Counted from the stretch's first letter, positions 11,127 to 24,800 are shown. The stretch: 64,000 nt of DNA from Valencia hispanica (GCA_963556495.2 OY747714.1:49018041-49082040), one strand, 5' to 3'. The notes: generated by a model not told the origin, from the letters alone. Numbers and translations: made by a program.

Positions 11127-12722
11127 GCAGCACTTTTGTTTCTGCTCCCATTTTTCATGAGATGGACTTAAAGATCTAAAATTCACTCCAGATACACAAT
11201 ATTACCATTTCTCTCAAACATTGTTCACAAATCAGTCTAAATGTGTGATAGTGAGCACTTCTGCTTTGCTGAGATAATCCATCCCACCTCACAGGTGTGC
11301 CACATCAAGATGCTGATCTGACTTCATGATTAGTGCACAGGTGTACCTTATACTGCCCACAATAAAAGGCCACCCAGGAATGTGCAGTTTTGTCTCACAG
11401 TAAAATGCCACAGATGCCACAAGCATTGAGGGAGCGTGCAAATGGCATGCTGACAGCAGGAATGTCAACCAGATCTGTTGCTCGTGCATTGAACGTTCAT
11501 TTCTCCACCATAAGCTGTCTCCAAAGGCGTTTCAGAGAATGTGGCAGTACATCCAACCAGCCTCACAACCGCAGACCACGTGTAACCACACCAGCCCAGG
11601 ACCTCCACATCCAGCAGGTTCACCTCCAAGATCGTCTGAGACCAGCCACTCAGACAGCTGCTGAAACAATTGGTTTGTATAACCAAACAATTTCTGCACA
11701 AACTGTCAGAAACCAGTCTCAGGGAAGCTCAACTGCATGCTCGTTGTCCTCATCGGGGTCTTGACCTGACTCCAGCTCGTTGCCGTAACAGACTTGAGTG
11801 GGCAAATGCTCACATTCGATGGCGTCTGGCACATTGGAGAGGTGTTCTCTTCACGGATGAATCTCGGTTTACATTGTTCAGGGCAGATGGCAGACAGCGT
11901 GTGGCGTTGTGTGGGTGACGCGCTATGCTGATGTCAATGTTCTGGATCGAGTGGCCCATGGTGGTGGTGGGGTTATGGTATGGGCAGGCATCTGTTATGG
12001 ACGAAGAACACAGGTGCATTTTATTGATGGCATTTTGAATGCACAGAGATACCGTGATGAGATCCTGATGCCCATTGTTGTGCCATAAATCCATGAACAT
12101 CACCTCATGTTTCAGCAAGATAATGCATGCCCCCATGTTGCAAGGATCTGTACACAATTCTTGGAAGCTGAAAATGTCCCAGTTCTTGCATGGCCAGCAT
12201 ACTCACCGGACATGTCACCCATTGAGCATGTTTGGGATGTGCTTGACCGGCGTATACGACAGCGTGTACCAGTTCCCACTAATATCCAACAACTTCGCAC
12301 AGCCATTGAAGAGAAGTGGACCAACATTCCACAGGCCACAATTAACAATCTGATAAACTCTATGCGAAGAATATGTGTTGCACTGCATGAGGCAAATGGT
12401 GGACACACCAGATACTGACCGGTTCTGAGTCCCCAGACCCCCAATAAAGCAAAAAACTGCACATTCCAGGGTGGCCTTTTATTGTGGGCAGTATAAGGTA
12501 CACCTGTGCACTAATCATGATGTCAGATCAGCATCTTGATGTGGCACACCTGTGAGGTTGGATGGATTATCTCAGCAAAGCAGAAATGCTCACTATCACA
12601 CATTTAGACTGATTTGTGAACAATGTTTGAGAGAAATGGTAATATTGTGTATCTGGAGTGAATTTTAGATCTTTAAGTCCATCTCATGAAAAATGGGAGC
12701 AGAAACAAAGGTGTTGCGTTTA
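11122..12722 (+). mobile_element. Tc1/mariner element with ~270 bp inverted repeats
   Basis: Both ends are TA-bounded. The left end 'aaacgcagcacttttgtttc' has its near-complement at the right end 'caaaggtgttgcgttt'. The inverted similarity continues for roughly 270 bases into the element, far longer than the ~25-200 bp of many Tc1 families, with only scattered mismatches. It encodes a frameshifted transposase. Total about 1.6 kb, the usual full length. Confidence 0.92.
11390..12418 (+). pseudogene. Tc1 (DD34E) transposase, two frameshifts
   Basis: Three overlapping frames cover a whole transposase. 11390-11764 carries the helix-turn-helix region ('MSTRSVARALNVHFSTI') and 'RRPRVTTPA'. 11670-11918 carries the first catalytic aspartate in 'FTDESRF'. 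12107-12418 carries the second in 'FQQDNACPH' and the glutamate in 'SPIEHVW', 34 residues apart, then the tail 'GGHTRY'. Two frame changes, near 11700 and between 11918 and 12107, break the frame. The catalytic residues are otherwise kept, so the decay looks recent. The C-tail matches the deleted element at 6049-6873. Confidence 0.88.
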
Positions 12723-12740
12723 TATTTATGTTGAGTGTAT

Positions 12741-13186
12741 TGTGGTGGAAAATTGTTATGCAATTAGGAATTAAGTGTATATTCTCTGTTTAGTGAATGC
12801 ATCTAGGGTAAAATGACAAGCTTATTGTTCCAACTTAATGTTATGAGAAAGATATATGTGTCAGGTCACCAGAGAGACAGACGCCGGGGCAGTAAGATAA
12901 CAGTCTGGCCTTCGGATGAGCTGCTTTATGCGTTGCTATGACTCGCGTGAAGCGGTTACTCTGGAGGCGGGGCGTGAACGTTGGAGAAGACATCTACAGA
13001 GATAAACAATGATTGCTGAATACTATTTAAGCGGTTAGTTAGAAAGGTTGGTGAGGGTGATGCACGAGTAACTCTGTCCCCTCCGTGTTCTGGCCAGACA
13101 TGTTTGAATTAAATACTTAAACGCCTTCTTGGACTCAAGTCTTCTTTATTATGGAAACCCTGAGATACTATTTATTTGCCATTACA
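12741..13186 (+). repeat. 5' LTR
   Basis: 446 bp, TG...CA ends, closely matching 20953-21395. It contains 'gaattaaatacttaaacgcc' near its end, a possible polyadenylation region. A 75-codon frame (13151-13378) begins near its end and crosses the primer site; I do not treat it as a gene. Confidence 0.9.
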
Positions 13187-13188
13187 CT

Positions 13189-13205
13189 TGGCGCCCAACG
13201 CAGCC
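13189..13205 (+). promoter_or_regulatory. Primer binding site, tRNA-Lys type
   Basis: TGGCGCCCAACG begins two bases after the LTR ends. This 12-base string equals the start of the tRNA-Lys(1,2) primer site used by several retroviruses. The match fades afterwards. Confidence 0.8.
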
Positions 13206-16200
13206 TCAGCGAACAGAATGGACCGGCAGGGACAGGGTCAAGGGAGCTGCTAGCGTCCTGGGAAATGTTCTCCCAGCCTCTTACCTCCAGTAGCTGTTTG
13301 GGAGATGGAGGACTTGAAGCGTCTCTGTCGGCCCGGCCGTCGCCTGAGACAGAACCTGGTAAGACTGAGTGCTTTTAAATAAATAGTGATAACAGAATTT
13401 TATTTGCACTCTCAGGAGGTGAAATATTTGCTAGCGGTTTTGTCTTTATTTACTTACACGCGGTTGATTGATTACTTAATATAATATATATACTTATATA
13501 TAATTGTATGGTTAATTATTTAATCAACGTTAAAGAAAGTATCGGGTTTTTGCTCCGGGTTTTACCTGGGAGCACGGCAGTTGGACAAGTGGTCAATTAA
13601 TTCAATTGATTGATTATTTTCCGACGAGGTTTTTTTAAGCTTTTGTTTCACTCAAGGAAACTAGAAAGCGATGGAGGAGACGTCCTTCATTGGAACTGGT
13701 TACCCAGGCAGACAATCGGGTCTGTAATCTAGCAACACTTCACCTCCAGACAGTCCAATATGTCGACAGAAAGAAAAAATAAAATAAAATAAAAAAATAA
13801 ATAAAAGAATTAATGGGCCCAGGGGAGGAATTTAGATAATCTGAAAGAAAATCTAAAAGTGATTTAATTTCTTTGTGGTTTATTTATGTGGTTTTGTTTA
13901 TTTCTCTTTTATTTACTCTTGTTTGCTTCTTCCAGAACTGGAGTGTTTGAGCATTAAGATCATTAGTTTGATGGCTTGGTATTATGCAGAATGTCACACA
14001 CACACACATTTATTGTAACACATTCCATGGTAGGACTGCTGGTGAGTTTCTCTAAGTTGTCCTGTGTTTTTCTTCAGGCTGGTTGGGACCCCTGCCTTCG
14101 GTCCAGCGGCGCCTGGGGAGGGCCACAAGGAGCCCTAGTACCTCCCCCACCCTTGGAATAACGGGTGTGGCAGCCATAACAAAGGCGGAGGCTGGACTCC
14201 GGCCTGAATGCGGGCTGACCAGTGGGCAGAGGGGAAAACTCTTGCTCAGGTGAGATGAGTTATTTGGGGGCTGTGGTCCCTGAAACATGGCGATTAGCTG
14301 GATCGAGAGGGGGGGGGGGCCCTGGGCCGGCCAGCCTGCAGATGACCCAGCGAAATTCAGGCAGGACAAAAATACACACAGCTCAAATGCAATTAAGAAA
14401 TGCTTGCCGACTGATGTAGCTGTATTATATCTCTGTGACACCTGCTTATGACACACACACATACTCACTCCCTTAGGAAAGTAAATCTTGTTTTGTTTTT
14501 GTTTTGTTTCTGCCAGAGGACCCTTAGAGCGAAAAACGTCTTGATGGAAGCAGGCCATAATTTCTGATTCTTTCTATTTTCTATGTTGATCTAAATTTTG
14601 TTCTGTTATTGTGTTGTAATTTGTAAGGGAAAGTTGATGTGCAACTAAACTTAATTTGTTTGTTTTAGACAGACGGGGTAAAGCAGACAGAGAAACTGCT
14701 ACGGCTCTGATAAGGTGATGATTCGTCATCCGGTGAGTTTAGTCTAATCAGAGCTTAAAGACTGTTTTGCACATCTATTTTTTTTAAGGGCAAGAGAGTG
14801 ACATGATCATTTGTCTTCTGGGGAGTTATCTGGTAAATGGACAATAGTTTTATTTTCTCTCCTAATGCTCTCTGTCAGGAGAGTCCACATTTTATTTTAT
14901 TTCATTTTGGTTGAAAGTTATTTGATGGAATTGTTATTACACTAAGTACAAGTTTCCTTAGCTGTCGCAGCTTGTGTGCACTAACTGAGAAACGGAAACG
15001 TTCCCATTTTACGACTAGAACAAATAGCAAAGTTGATTGGGGCATTTAGAGTAGGTTGTGAATTATACCCTGACTGACTTGATTTTGACTAAGCTGACTG
15101 ACAGTGAAAACATATTTTCCTTTCTTTCTGGGACAATTGGGGCTGAATTGTTTCCTTGTATTTTGGGGTTTGTTGTAAGAAAGTAATAAATCTTAGAAAT
15201 ATGAACATTAACTAAAGTAACTTGGACCTTTACAGTAACACTGCTTAGATTTCACCACAGCTGTGAAGGACGAATTTTTTATCAGCTTGCAAGGCGCTAA
15301 TGTAAACAATCGCGAGACTAAAAAATAACAAGACTTTGCTGTGAGAAGCAACAGTAAAACAACATTGTTTAGGCTATAATTTGAAAAAAAAAACAAAAAA
15401 AACTTTAGGTTTCTGCTGGGTAACATTAAAATAAAGATCACTACTCCATAGGCTACTTAGGTCTTAAATAAATGGAAAAAAGATAAATACTAATCTTATC
15501 TGGGGAACGTCAAGCGTCAGAGCAGTTAGTGGGCCTTATTAGAAAGTTTGCTTGGAAATTTACAGAATTGATCTCAAGCTGTGAAGTATTCTGTGACTCC
15601 TTCCAGGATAAAGGGCAAGAGGTCAGGAAAGGTTTGATCCTAGAAATCTGATGGTTTTGTCACTCTGGTGGGTAAACACAGGAAGTTATATAAGTGAGTC
15701 TTAATATAAGGCACCTGATTTTGTAATTAAAGGGAAGTCGTCTCACTGTTTTAAGTAAATATTAATATACCTCAAATGTTTTTTAGGGGCCATCAATTAT
15801 AACAATACAGTGGTCCTGTGAGTTTGGAATTTTGCTTATGACAACCAATGCAAGTTTCAATTTCAACTGAACCAGAATGCAAATCAGGCTGGTTCTCATT
15901 CGTTTTTGCTTTTTTTTTCTAGAATGGACTGACCACTTTGTCCACAGGGGAGGAGTTATGTTCGAGGTTCGACCCAAAAAGGTATGGACAAGTGGCTTGG
16001 GAGGTTACCTGTGCGTACCTGAGTTTGGGGGGTGCTTATATATTTTGGCTTATTTGGGGCTATGGTGAAGGGAATTCAAATTCTAACATTTTCTCTTAGA
16101 CCTTACAAGGGAGGCTCAGAAGTGTGATCCCCTGTAGCTGCAACAACACTCTGGGGACCCGTTTTCTTTAAAATAGTAATAAATAATGAAACGTAATAAG

Positions 16201-19200
16201 AACATGAAATGTTGGAATTTAATTGCTTGTTTCCAAATGAATGAGCATACTGAATTACTAATGTTGGACACTGTTGAGCCAATTGTTTTACTTTCTTGTA
16301 GTAAAAGCAAATCCAACAAAACGTAAATGTTCGTCAACAGTGACGTATCACTTTTCAAATTAATAAAGCAAATATATATAATCACTTGGTGTTTATGGGT
16401 AAAAATCAAATCCTGAACTATAGATTTCACAGTTAGTTTTGTTGTAGCTCTCTTGGCTTTTATCAAAGCCTAAATTATTTGAGGCCTGTTGTGAGAATTT
16501 TTCTGCGTAGCATTTTTTATAAAAGAAGATTTGAATGGCTTAATGTGGGAAAAAATATGTTGATCATGTTAAAGGTTAAGTCTCTGTGTTAACTGAGATA
16601 TGTATTGTTATGCTGAACCAACATGTGAGAAGCTCAAGGATACTCTCTGTGTCTTGGGTCATCAATTGTGAGATGTGTCTGCATGCTGACTGAAGGACGT
16701 GGAACCACTCCATTATCTTTTCTCATCCTTGTTAAATATTATTTCCAAAATAGGCTTTTTAATGCATTTGACATGCATTTAGTATCAGTGGATTGCTCGG
16801 GATCTCAGGATTATAAATATGTCATCACTCTATCTGAAAAACTAAACGCAACAGATCTAGAAAACTGCAATCTTAACATCAAGTGATCTTGGATAAAAAA
16901 ACAGATCAAATAAAACAGAGAATATTCCAATTTAAAGCATAATGAATGATGGATGATTACTATGATCTATATTGGTGCATATGAGTCAGATTTAATGTTT
17001 AAAATAAACAATATTATCTTGAAAACTTGCTGTAGTTTTAATGGTGATAATATAATAATGATTAATTATCTAAACGTGACTCAGTGCTTTACTGGAGAAT
17101 AAATTCCTACATCAGTTTTGAAAACATATTTGCTGGAACACATTTCCAACAATCATTAATAATGATATTTTTCTGCAAAGTGCAAATATGAATAAAAATT
17201 CTTTAGTCTATTTGATTTATTACGTGGGTTTTTTCAAAGCAATCCTTCAACTTAATGTGAGAGATGGAAATTACATTTACCTGAATCTAATATTTGAGTA
17301 TTTTCTAACCTGAATCCATATAAATTTTATAGCCTATTAAATGGGTGAGCTGTACTCAGTGAGTTACAGCTGTTAGATTTGCTCTAATCAATAAAAGCCT
17401 CGGGGGGGAATAATGCACAAAGGTAAATGGTAATATAAAATGTGAACTATTGTAACTGATAAAACTGGTTTGACTTAAAACTATAACACTCTGTGTTCAT
17501 GAGATAAGGGGCGGCCGCGTTTGGCCCAGGAACCTTAGCTTGGAAACTTTCTTGGGAACCTTAGCTTGAAAACTTTCTTTTAAGATTCTATGAGAAACGA
17601 TGCAATTCAGCTTTAAACTAGATGAATGATGAATTCTATGTTTAACTAATACTTTTGATAAACGTAGCCTACTCAGCAGTAAATAGAAATAACACGGAAA
17701 ACGCACCGTTAGAATCGGATATATTGAAAACCAACTCCAGTTAATACAGATCCGAGTGGCAGTATGAAAGTATTTCAGTCTTTTGAGTAATTTACAGAAA
17801 ACGAATCAGAAACGACGCGGGTAAAAACTCTAAGGTCACTACAATGTGGTAAAAATGATCTGAAATAAAGTCTGTTGCAGGTTTAATGTGATTCTCTAAT
17901 TGTTAATCAACTAATCAGCTAATTGAGCCAAAAGGTTCTTTCTTACGACCGATGTGCTGCGATTCTCTGGTTGTAAACAATCATAGATCCCGACACTAAA
18001 GAAGCGTTAATAGCGCTCTGCGGCTGGAAGTCTAAAATAGGAAGTTAAACACTGTTTGGACGAAAAGTTTAGTCTTGAATTTTCAGTTGCTTCCTGGATG
18101 TTAACGAGTCCGGGTTAGTCAAACTGTTTGTTTTTTGTGAAAAACCACTTCCTGTTTCAAACATGAGCTTTCCAAATTAAAACACGGTAATGCTTAACTT
18201 CATGAATAATCCTTTTATTTTCCCAAGAAGGGGAACTTCTGCTGTACCGGCAGCAAAGTGACAGATAATAGAAGCATTTAGATCATAGACTGTATATACA
18301 TTTAGAGTCACACAAAGGAGGTAGAAATCATAAAGCAAACTTAGGACTAGAACATTAAATGATAAAGAATAAAGCTTTACTCATACCTCGACCAAAAAGA
18401 ACTTTTCCTTAATGATAGTAATGTTTAATAAAAATGTTAAATAATAAGGACACATTTGGGATACACTAGGCTACCTGTTTCAGCTGCATATGATGTTCTT
18501 CTGTACAGCACCTTGGTTGGCCTCGGCTGTGTATAAACGTGCTATATAAATAAAGTGGTATGGTATATGTGAAAATTATGCATTCAGCCCAATCTTTAAA
18601 CCAACATGTGTGACCTACACACACAGTGGGGTTTAACTTGGTTTCTATTTTTCAAAATTTAGTTTACTTCATTAAGACAAATTATGATAAAATAGATTCA
18701 GAATTTCGGTCACTGTTCTAAAGACGGGAAAAATGTGGAAAATATTCAGTTAACACCTGTGTGCATTATATGCTATAGATCGCATAATAAAAAACAGGGT
18801 GTCAGAATAATAAATGTGAGACCGACTGTCAAACCGCAGTAAATTCTATTCAGTTGTAACACTTTTTGATGTTTGAGGGGGTTTTTGTGTGTTCCTTTTA
18901 ATAAAAGACTAAATGAGACAGGAGTAACAAGGCTAATTTTAAAATATAAGCTGTCTAAAGTACTGAGTAGAGGTAAAAGTTGGCAAATAGATAATTACTC
19001 CGGTAAAGTATAAAGTATAACTCAAGTCCTACACAGAAACTGCAATGAAGAAACGTTTCTTTCGTAAGCAAGAGTATCAGGTACAGGTAAAAAGGTTACT
19101 TGACAAAGTTGTTATTAAAATAGAAGTGGCATATTCAAATCTGAATGTGCAGCTGAGTTAGATAAATTGAATTAGAGATGTTTTACAGTTGTACAGGTTT

Positions 19201-20952
19201 TAAAATTGTGCATTTAGAATAAATGTTTTTTTTTTTCAAGGAGTTAACAGAGAATAAACTGTAAGAAACAGATGAGCAAATAACAGCAGCAGAGATATTA
19301 ATTAGGTAAATAAACTTTGTCCTGAGTAAAACAATTTTAACTAAGGTGGTTGCAAATATAATCCTTACTGTAACATCAATTAGATTCTGGAAAAGCAGGG
19401 TCTGAAGAAGTTGTCTAATTCAATTCAAAATACTTTATTGATCCCAGAGGGAAATGAAGTGTTGTTGTAGCTAATGCAAGTAGGACAAAAATTCTTAAAT
19501 ACATTAGGTAACTATGTGGTGAAATTATTTTGTTTTTGGTTTTGCAAGGCAATTTTATTTGTAAGCACACTTTCAACAACAAGGTAATTCAAATATAAGA
19601 ACCTAATTGCAAACCTAAATGATTGGGATATGATCATCTGGGGGTTGAAGCTGCCTCAGCGGCGACAGCAGCAGGATCCACAGGTTCTGAGGTTGTGTCT
19701 TATGCATGACCTTTAACCTACTAAGTTTCTTTTCTTGACACTGGAGAAGCAGTTGAAGTTATTGTTTCTTTGTTTCTTGATTTTTTTAAGGCATGTGCAA
19801 GATGCCTTAAAAAAAGGGAGGAATTGGATTTGATAGTTATTGGAACAGATTTTTAAGGGATTATGAAGAGAATTGTAACTTGCAAGTAATTGAGTTTCTT
19901 GTGAATCATAACTCTGTCATAAATTAATGAGGGTTTTTACTACCTGGACTTGACGTCTGACTTCATATTCCATTTCGGTTCGGGTTCAGAGTTGTAGTAC
20001 ATATTGTGTCTGGGAACTTTACAAAGTTTTAATTTGATCTGAAAACCGTCTTTACTTCTTGCTGGGAGTAGTTGATTCTTGGGATTTTTTGCTCTCACAA
20101 GTTGGAACGGTTGGTTGTCTTTTTCTTGGCATGGATTTAGTACAGAGTGATTTGGAGACAATTACCTTAATTATAATCTAGCTTCAGTTGATGAGGTTTG
20201 GCTCATTAACCAGGTTGTGAGATGTTTAGAATTGCTTTTGCACACAGTTGCATCAGGTTGATCTGAAACCATACTCCGAGTGTGTTGGTTATACTTGATC
20301 ACTTGTCATAATCATCCTATTCATCTTTTGTGAATTGGCTCACCTATGTTTGAACATCAATGCTCTAATACCTAATTAGCTCAGCTCCCAAGGGTCGCAT
20401 TGGGAGGTTCTCACTGGAGGACCTTCTGAGGAGTGACCACTCTCTCCTTTCTGGAGAAGGACTGATCGGTGGCTACGGGTCACTGGATGATGGCGGAGGC
20501 TGACTTCATGGCAACAGACAACAAACAGCGCAAGGGAAGAGTATACATTTCAACATCTAGTGTTGATGTAATACCCTCTGAAGTGTACTGGAAGATGCTA
20601 CATAATTTCTCCTTTGTTCTGTGTTTTATCTAGAACATCCTGACCGATGACGAGACCTGTGGATGGCCGCCTCTGGGGCGAGGGGCTGTTGAGATGACAT
20701 TCTGCCCACAAGAAAATGGCATAAGAAGACCCCGTGGGTTTTCGGTCTCAATGCACAGGAGTCTCAGGATTTAATATTTGTCACTGTGAGCTAATTCCAT
20801 GGCCAAGCATGTCTCACGTCTGATTGTAATTTGTGTTTTGAACATTGTTTTTTTTTGATCAACCTACCAACCTTTTAGGGAGATTTGTGATAGCACTTTT
20901 GAATTTTCCTTTATATTTATGGTATTATTTAAGTTAATAAAAGCAGGGAATT
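13206..20952 (+). other. Non-coding interior of the LTR element
   Basis: No reading frame of recognised function. GC-rich and GT-rich patches occur at 14050-14350; the remainder is AT-rich. Two blocks recur in the degenerate copy at 2041-6048: 13730-13770 and 20340-20860. LINE tails have landed inside: 18490-18565 (ending 'gctatataaataaa'), 19425-19470 ('tttattgatcccagaggg') and 19548-19600. The conservation of the last ~500 bases between two copies suggests sequence needed in cis, such as packaging or end formation. Confidence 0.6.
20938..20952 (+). promoter_or_regulatory. Polypurine-like tract before 3' LTR
   Basis: AAAAGCAGGGAAT directly precedes the right LTR, the place where plus-strand priming occurs in retroelements. 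It is purine-rich with one C. Confidence 0.55.
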
Positions 20953-21395
20953 GTGGTGGAAAATTGTTATGCAATTAGGAATTAAGTGTATATTCTCTGT
21001 TTAGTGAATGCATCTAGGGTAAAATGACAAGCTTATTGTTCCAGCTTAATGTTATGAGAAAGATATATGTGTCAGGTCACCAGAGAGACAGACGCCGGGG
21101 CAGTAAGATAACAGTCTGGCCTTCGGATGAGCTGCTTTATGCGTTGATATAAGACTCGTGTGAAGCAGTTCTCTGGAGGCGGGGCGTGAACGTTGGAGAA
21201 GACATCTACCGAGATAAACAATGATTGCTGAATACTATTTAGGCGGTTAGTTAGAAAGGTTGGTCAGGGTGATGCACGAGTAACTCTGTCCCCTCCATGT
21301 CTGGCCAGATATGTTTGAATTAAATACTTAAACGCCTTCTGGGACTCAACTCTTCTTTATTATGGAAACCCTGAGATACTATTTTTGCCATTACA
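20953..21395 (+). repeat. 3' LTR
   Basis: 443 bp, about 95-96% identical by eye to the 5' LTR, including both ends. It is followed by GTAT, matching the base run before the 5' LTR. Confidence 0.9.
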
Positions 21396-21851
21396 GTATA
21401 TACACACACAATACACATTTGTTTTCTGAACCTCTAGATTAGCTGAACCTTTTTTTTTATCTTCAATTGTGCCATTAATGTTTTCACCTGGGGTCCATTT
21501 GCTTTTCCATTAGGTCGATTTCTGCTTAATATCTTTTAATGAAACAAAGAAGAGCCTGCAATTAAAGTGACTGAAGAACATTTCAAAATCTTCAAAATCA
21601 GTATATCTCTTAGCTATTGAAAACAGATAAAGAGACAGTCACCATTAAAAAACCTATTTACTTAATATCAAGCATCAAAAAGAAGCTGCTGGTCAAACTT
21701 TTCAATGAGTTTTCAGACAGACTGTTTATTCCCTGCTGTAAAAACCTCAGATGGAATCAGGTGAAGCTTAGTCAGAGTTGGACTTTATATGTTCTGTTAC
21801 AGTGATTCCTCCTGATGGAAATGAACGTCTTGATCTTCATTGTTCGGCCTC
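21396..21851. other. Intergenic, no gene seen
   Basis: Short AC/TA-rich sequence continues from the target site of the LTR element, then AT-rich sequence up to the stop codon side of the immunoglobulin gene. The 3' untranslated region of that gene probably lies here, but I see no clear polyadenylation signal to fix its end. Confidence 0.4.
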
Positions 21852-24800
21852 TTAACAGTTCTCAGGATTCATAGGTTGAAGTTCTGTTTCTGCTGAAGGA
21901 GGCGGGTTCTGTTCCTGTGATGAGCATCTCTGTCTTTTATAGAACAGAAACCCAACAACACCACCACCAAGTAAAACCAAACCAACAGAGACTGGGACAC
22001 CAACTATCAGTCCTGTATTGGTCCCTCCATCCTTTTTTCCTCCATCCTCTTTTCCTTCATCCTCTTTTCGTCCATCCTTGTTCCCTGTAGAACAGAACCA
22101 GATGTTAGTCTGATCTTCAGGTAGGAGATGACTGAAGAACATCATCTACTGATCTCAGACCAGCTGCTTTCTACAGAGCCTTATCAGGATAATCTGATCA
22201 GAGATGTTTTTTCTTCACATCCAGAACCAGGAAGCTGCTGGAGGTTCTGATCCAAAGACAAACAGACTCACCTTCAGGAGCTAAAATCAGGTTGATGATG
22301 CAGATGGGACCAGTGTCCAAGTGAGATCTCTTCCTGCGTTCCCTTCCTCTCTGAACGACTCGACACTCATACGTTCCACTATCATTAGTCGTCACATTCT
22401 TCATAACCAATGACACGTTTCCATCCTTCATCTCTTTGTCCTGTAGATCTACCCGGTTTCTATAAGCTGGATGCTGGCTATGATAATTAAACTGATCGTC
22501 TTGATACAGAGCAACATGCTCATATTCCCCCAGATCAGTTCTGCTCCACTCTAACACGATGACAGGTATGTTCTCAGCTCTACATGGTAGAACGACGTTC
22601 TGTCCAGGTTCAGCTGGGATCTTTGTCTCACCTGCAGGAGAAGAAACAACACAGAGCAGAGAGGAACCCTGATGAGACATTAAGGAGAGGAGTCTAGGAT
22701 CTACGACTGTAGCAGCTCTTTGTAATGAAATACATGAAGAAGACATTCATCATAGACAACCATCATGTTCATTCAGAGAAGACTCACTGATATTATTTAA
22801 ATGACACAACATGATCAGATCACAATAATAGTTTAATCACTCCACACCAAAGCAATGCAGGAACTCTGGCAATAACTCAGTACCTGGTCTGCTTGTTTTT
22901 AATCTGCTGGATAAAATATGTTATGGTTGGTGGATCCATGGGAAACTAGATTACTGTTTAGTTCAAATGTAATAAATCATAAAAGTTACCTACACACACA
23001 TCATGTCTTTGTAAATACAATTTTTAATTTAATATAACTGATGCGGAAATTTAAAATAAGCTTCCACATTAAATAATTGTGTCCAAACCAACCATGAAAT
23101 TCTTTCTTCCAGCCAGCTGATAATTTAGAAAGCTGTGCCATAAAAGCCTTTACTATCCTACCATCACATATGTAAACATGTAGAGTTAGCTAAACTCTAC
23201 TGAGGGTTTAACTGGAACTGTGAGCTTTGGTCTGATGAAACTAAATGTCACTATCAGCCACAAACACTGTAGGTGGATCAGAGTTTAACACGACATGTTA
23301 CATGTGGAAAAGAACCCAATGTTACAGTGCCCAGCAAAAGTGTTCATAACCGTTAAAACTTTTTCACAATTGTAATGAGAACAAAGACCAGATTAGAGTG
23401 TTGAAATTAATCATATGAGGTGGTTCATTACTTCCTCTGGAGGTTTGCTGGGCAGGTGACCCATGGGTAGAACCAGAACTCCCCAAACTGACTGAATGTC
23501 TCTTCTGGCCTGGGAACACCTTCAGGTTCCCCTAGAAGAAGCTGAAGACTGTAGCTAGAGGGAGGGATTTATAGGTTAAGATTGATTGATGATTATGATC
23601 TATGATTGTTTGTCATGTCTGAAATGTGATCATTTGACCTGAATTTTAGCTAAATAAAATCTGACCAGGAGGGAGGGATGGTTTGATGATGAGAAAACTA
23701 AATGACAGACAAACACAAGGAAAATCAAGATGTGAACAACAATTAGAGCAACAATATAAACCACCAATGAACCAGAGAACCAGAGAGTTTAGACATTTTA
23801 GCTGAAGGATTAGTGACATGGAAACCGGAAGAGTACAATCACCAGAATGAACGGCAGCTGAGTTTGGAGCATGGCTAAGGAATCATGGCTGACTGGGATA
23901 GTGAAAATAACAAAACATGGAGTAACTATAGAAGTAAAGCCAAGCCCTAAGAAAATAGAACTTTATATAGAAAATACCAAAAGTACTCTGATAAATGAGT
24001 ACAATTATTGTGGTGGAAATATTCCTATGTAATTAAGATTTAAGTACATATTTTCTGTCTAGTGAATGTATCTAGGGCAAGTTGACAAAGATAGGGGAAG
24101 CAAGGTTATTGTTCCAGCTTAATGTTCCTGATAAAGATGTCAGATCACCAGAGAGACAGACGCCGGGGCAACAAGATAACTTCGGATAGTCCGATCTAAG
24201 ATGTGCTGCTATCAGACTGGCATGAACCAGTTCTCCAGGAGCTGGACATGAAGATCGGAGAAGACGTGCTGCAGAGATAAACAGTGATTACTGGCAATAG
24301 CACTCACCAATAAGAGCTGTTCCACTTGACTCTGCCACAATCACAACCAACAACACGTTGAAGTAGCCTAGTAATGTTTTATCTTTGATAAAGTGAAAAC
24401 CAAGTGTCTTTTCTTCATCGTTACCACAGAAAAAAAGAGATTTATTTTTTTAACGTGGTGTAAGAAAAAGATCACGTCTGTGTAAACTCGATATATATCA
24501 AAATTACATCCTTCTCTCACAATCTCTTCTAAACATACTATTTGCTTTCATTGTTTCAAGTCGCCCAAAGTTATCTCTGCTTTTTATTTTAGTCTTATAA
24601 TAAATAACTATAACAAAGTAAAAGATAATCCCAATCAGAAAGGTTTTATTGCCAAATATGTGAACAGATTCAAAACATCAGGAAATTGCTGCGGTTGAAA
24701 AGAGAAATGGCTTGTAGAACATCATTTATATTCTCAAAAAATGATAGAAAATGTTTTAGTGATGTTAAAACATTCCAACCTGTTTCTGCTAACCATTTAT

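Larger units (their letters stand above)
12741..21395 (+). mobile_element. Large LTR element without recognisable protein genes
   Basis: Two LTRs (12741-13186 and 20953-21395) start TGTGGTGG and end ATTACA. They flank a 7.8 kb interior, with a direct GTAT duplication outside (12737-12740 and 21396-21399). A tRNA-Lys-type primer site follows the left LTR, and a purine-rich AAAAGCAGGGAAT precedes the right one. The interior contains only short unconvincing frames and no protease, reverse transcriptase, integrase or envelope motif that I could see. It is therefore either a large non-autonomous derivative or an unrecognisably decayed retrovirus. The LTRs differ at roughly 15 positions plus a few small gaps, so insertion is not ancient. 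Confidence 0.85.

Noticed and set aside
13151..13378. 75-codon frame starting inside the 5' LTR and crossing the primer site
   Set aside because: Short, no homology recognised, and it spans non-coding retroelement signals.
14052..14558. 168-codon minus-strand frame in the LTR element interior
   Set aside because: Opposite to the element, no motif, overlaps a GC-rich patch; likely chance.
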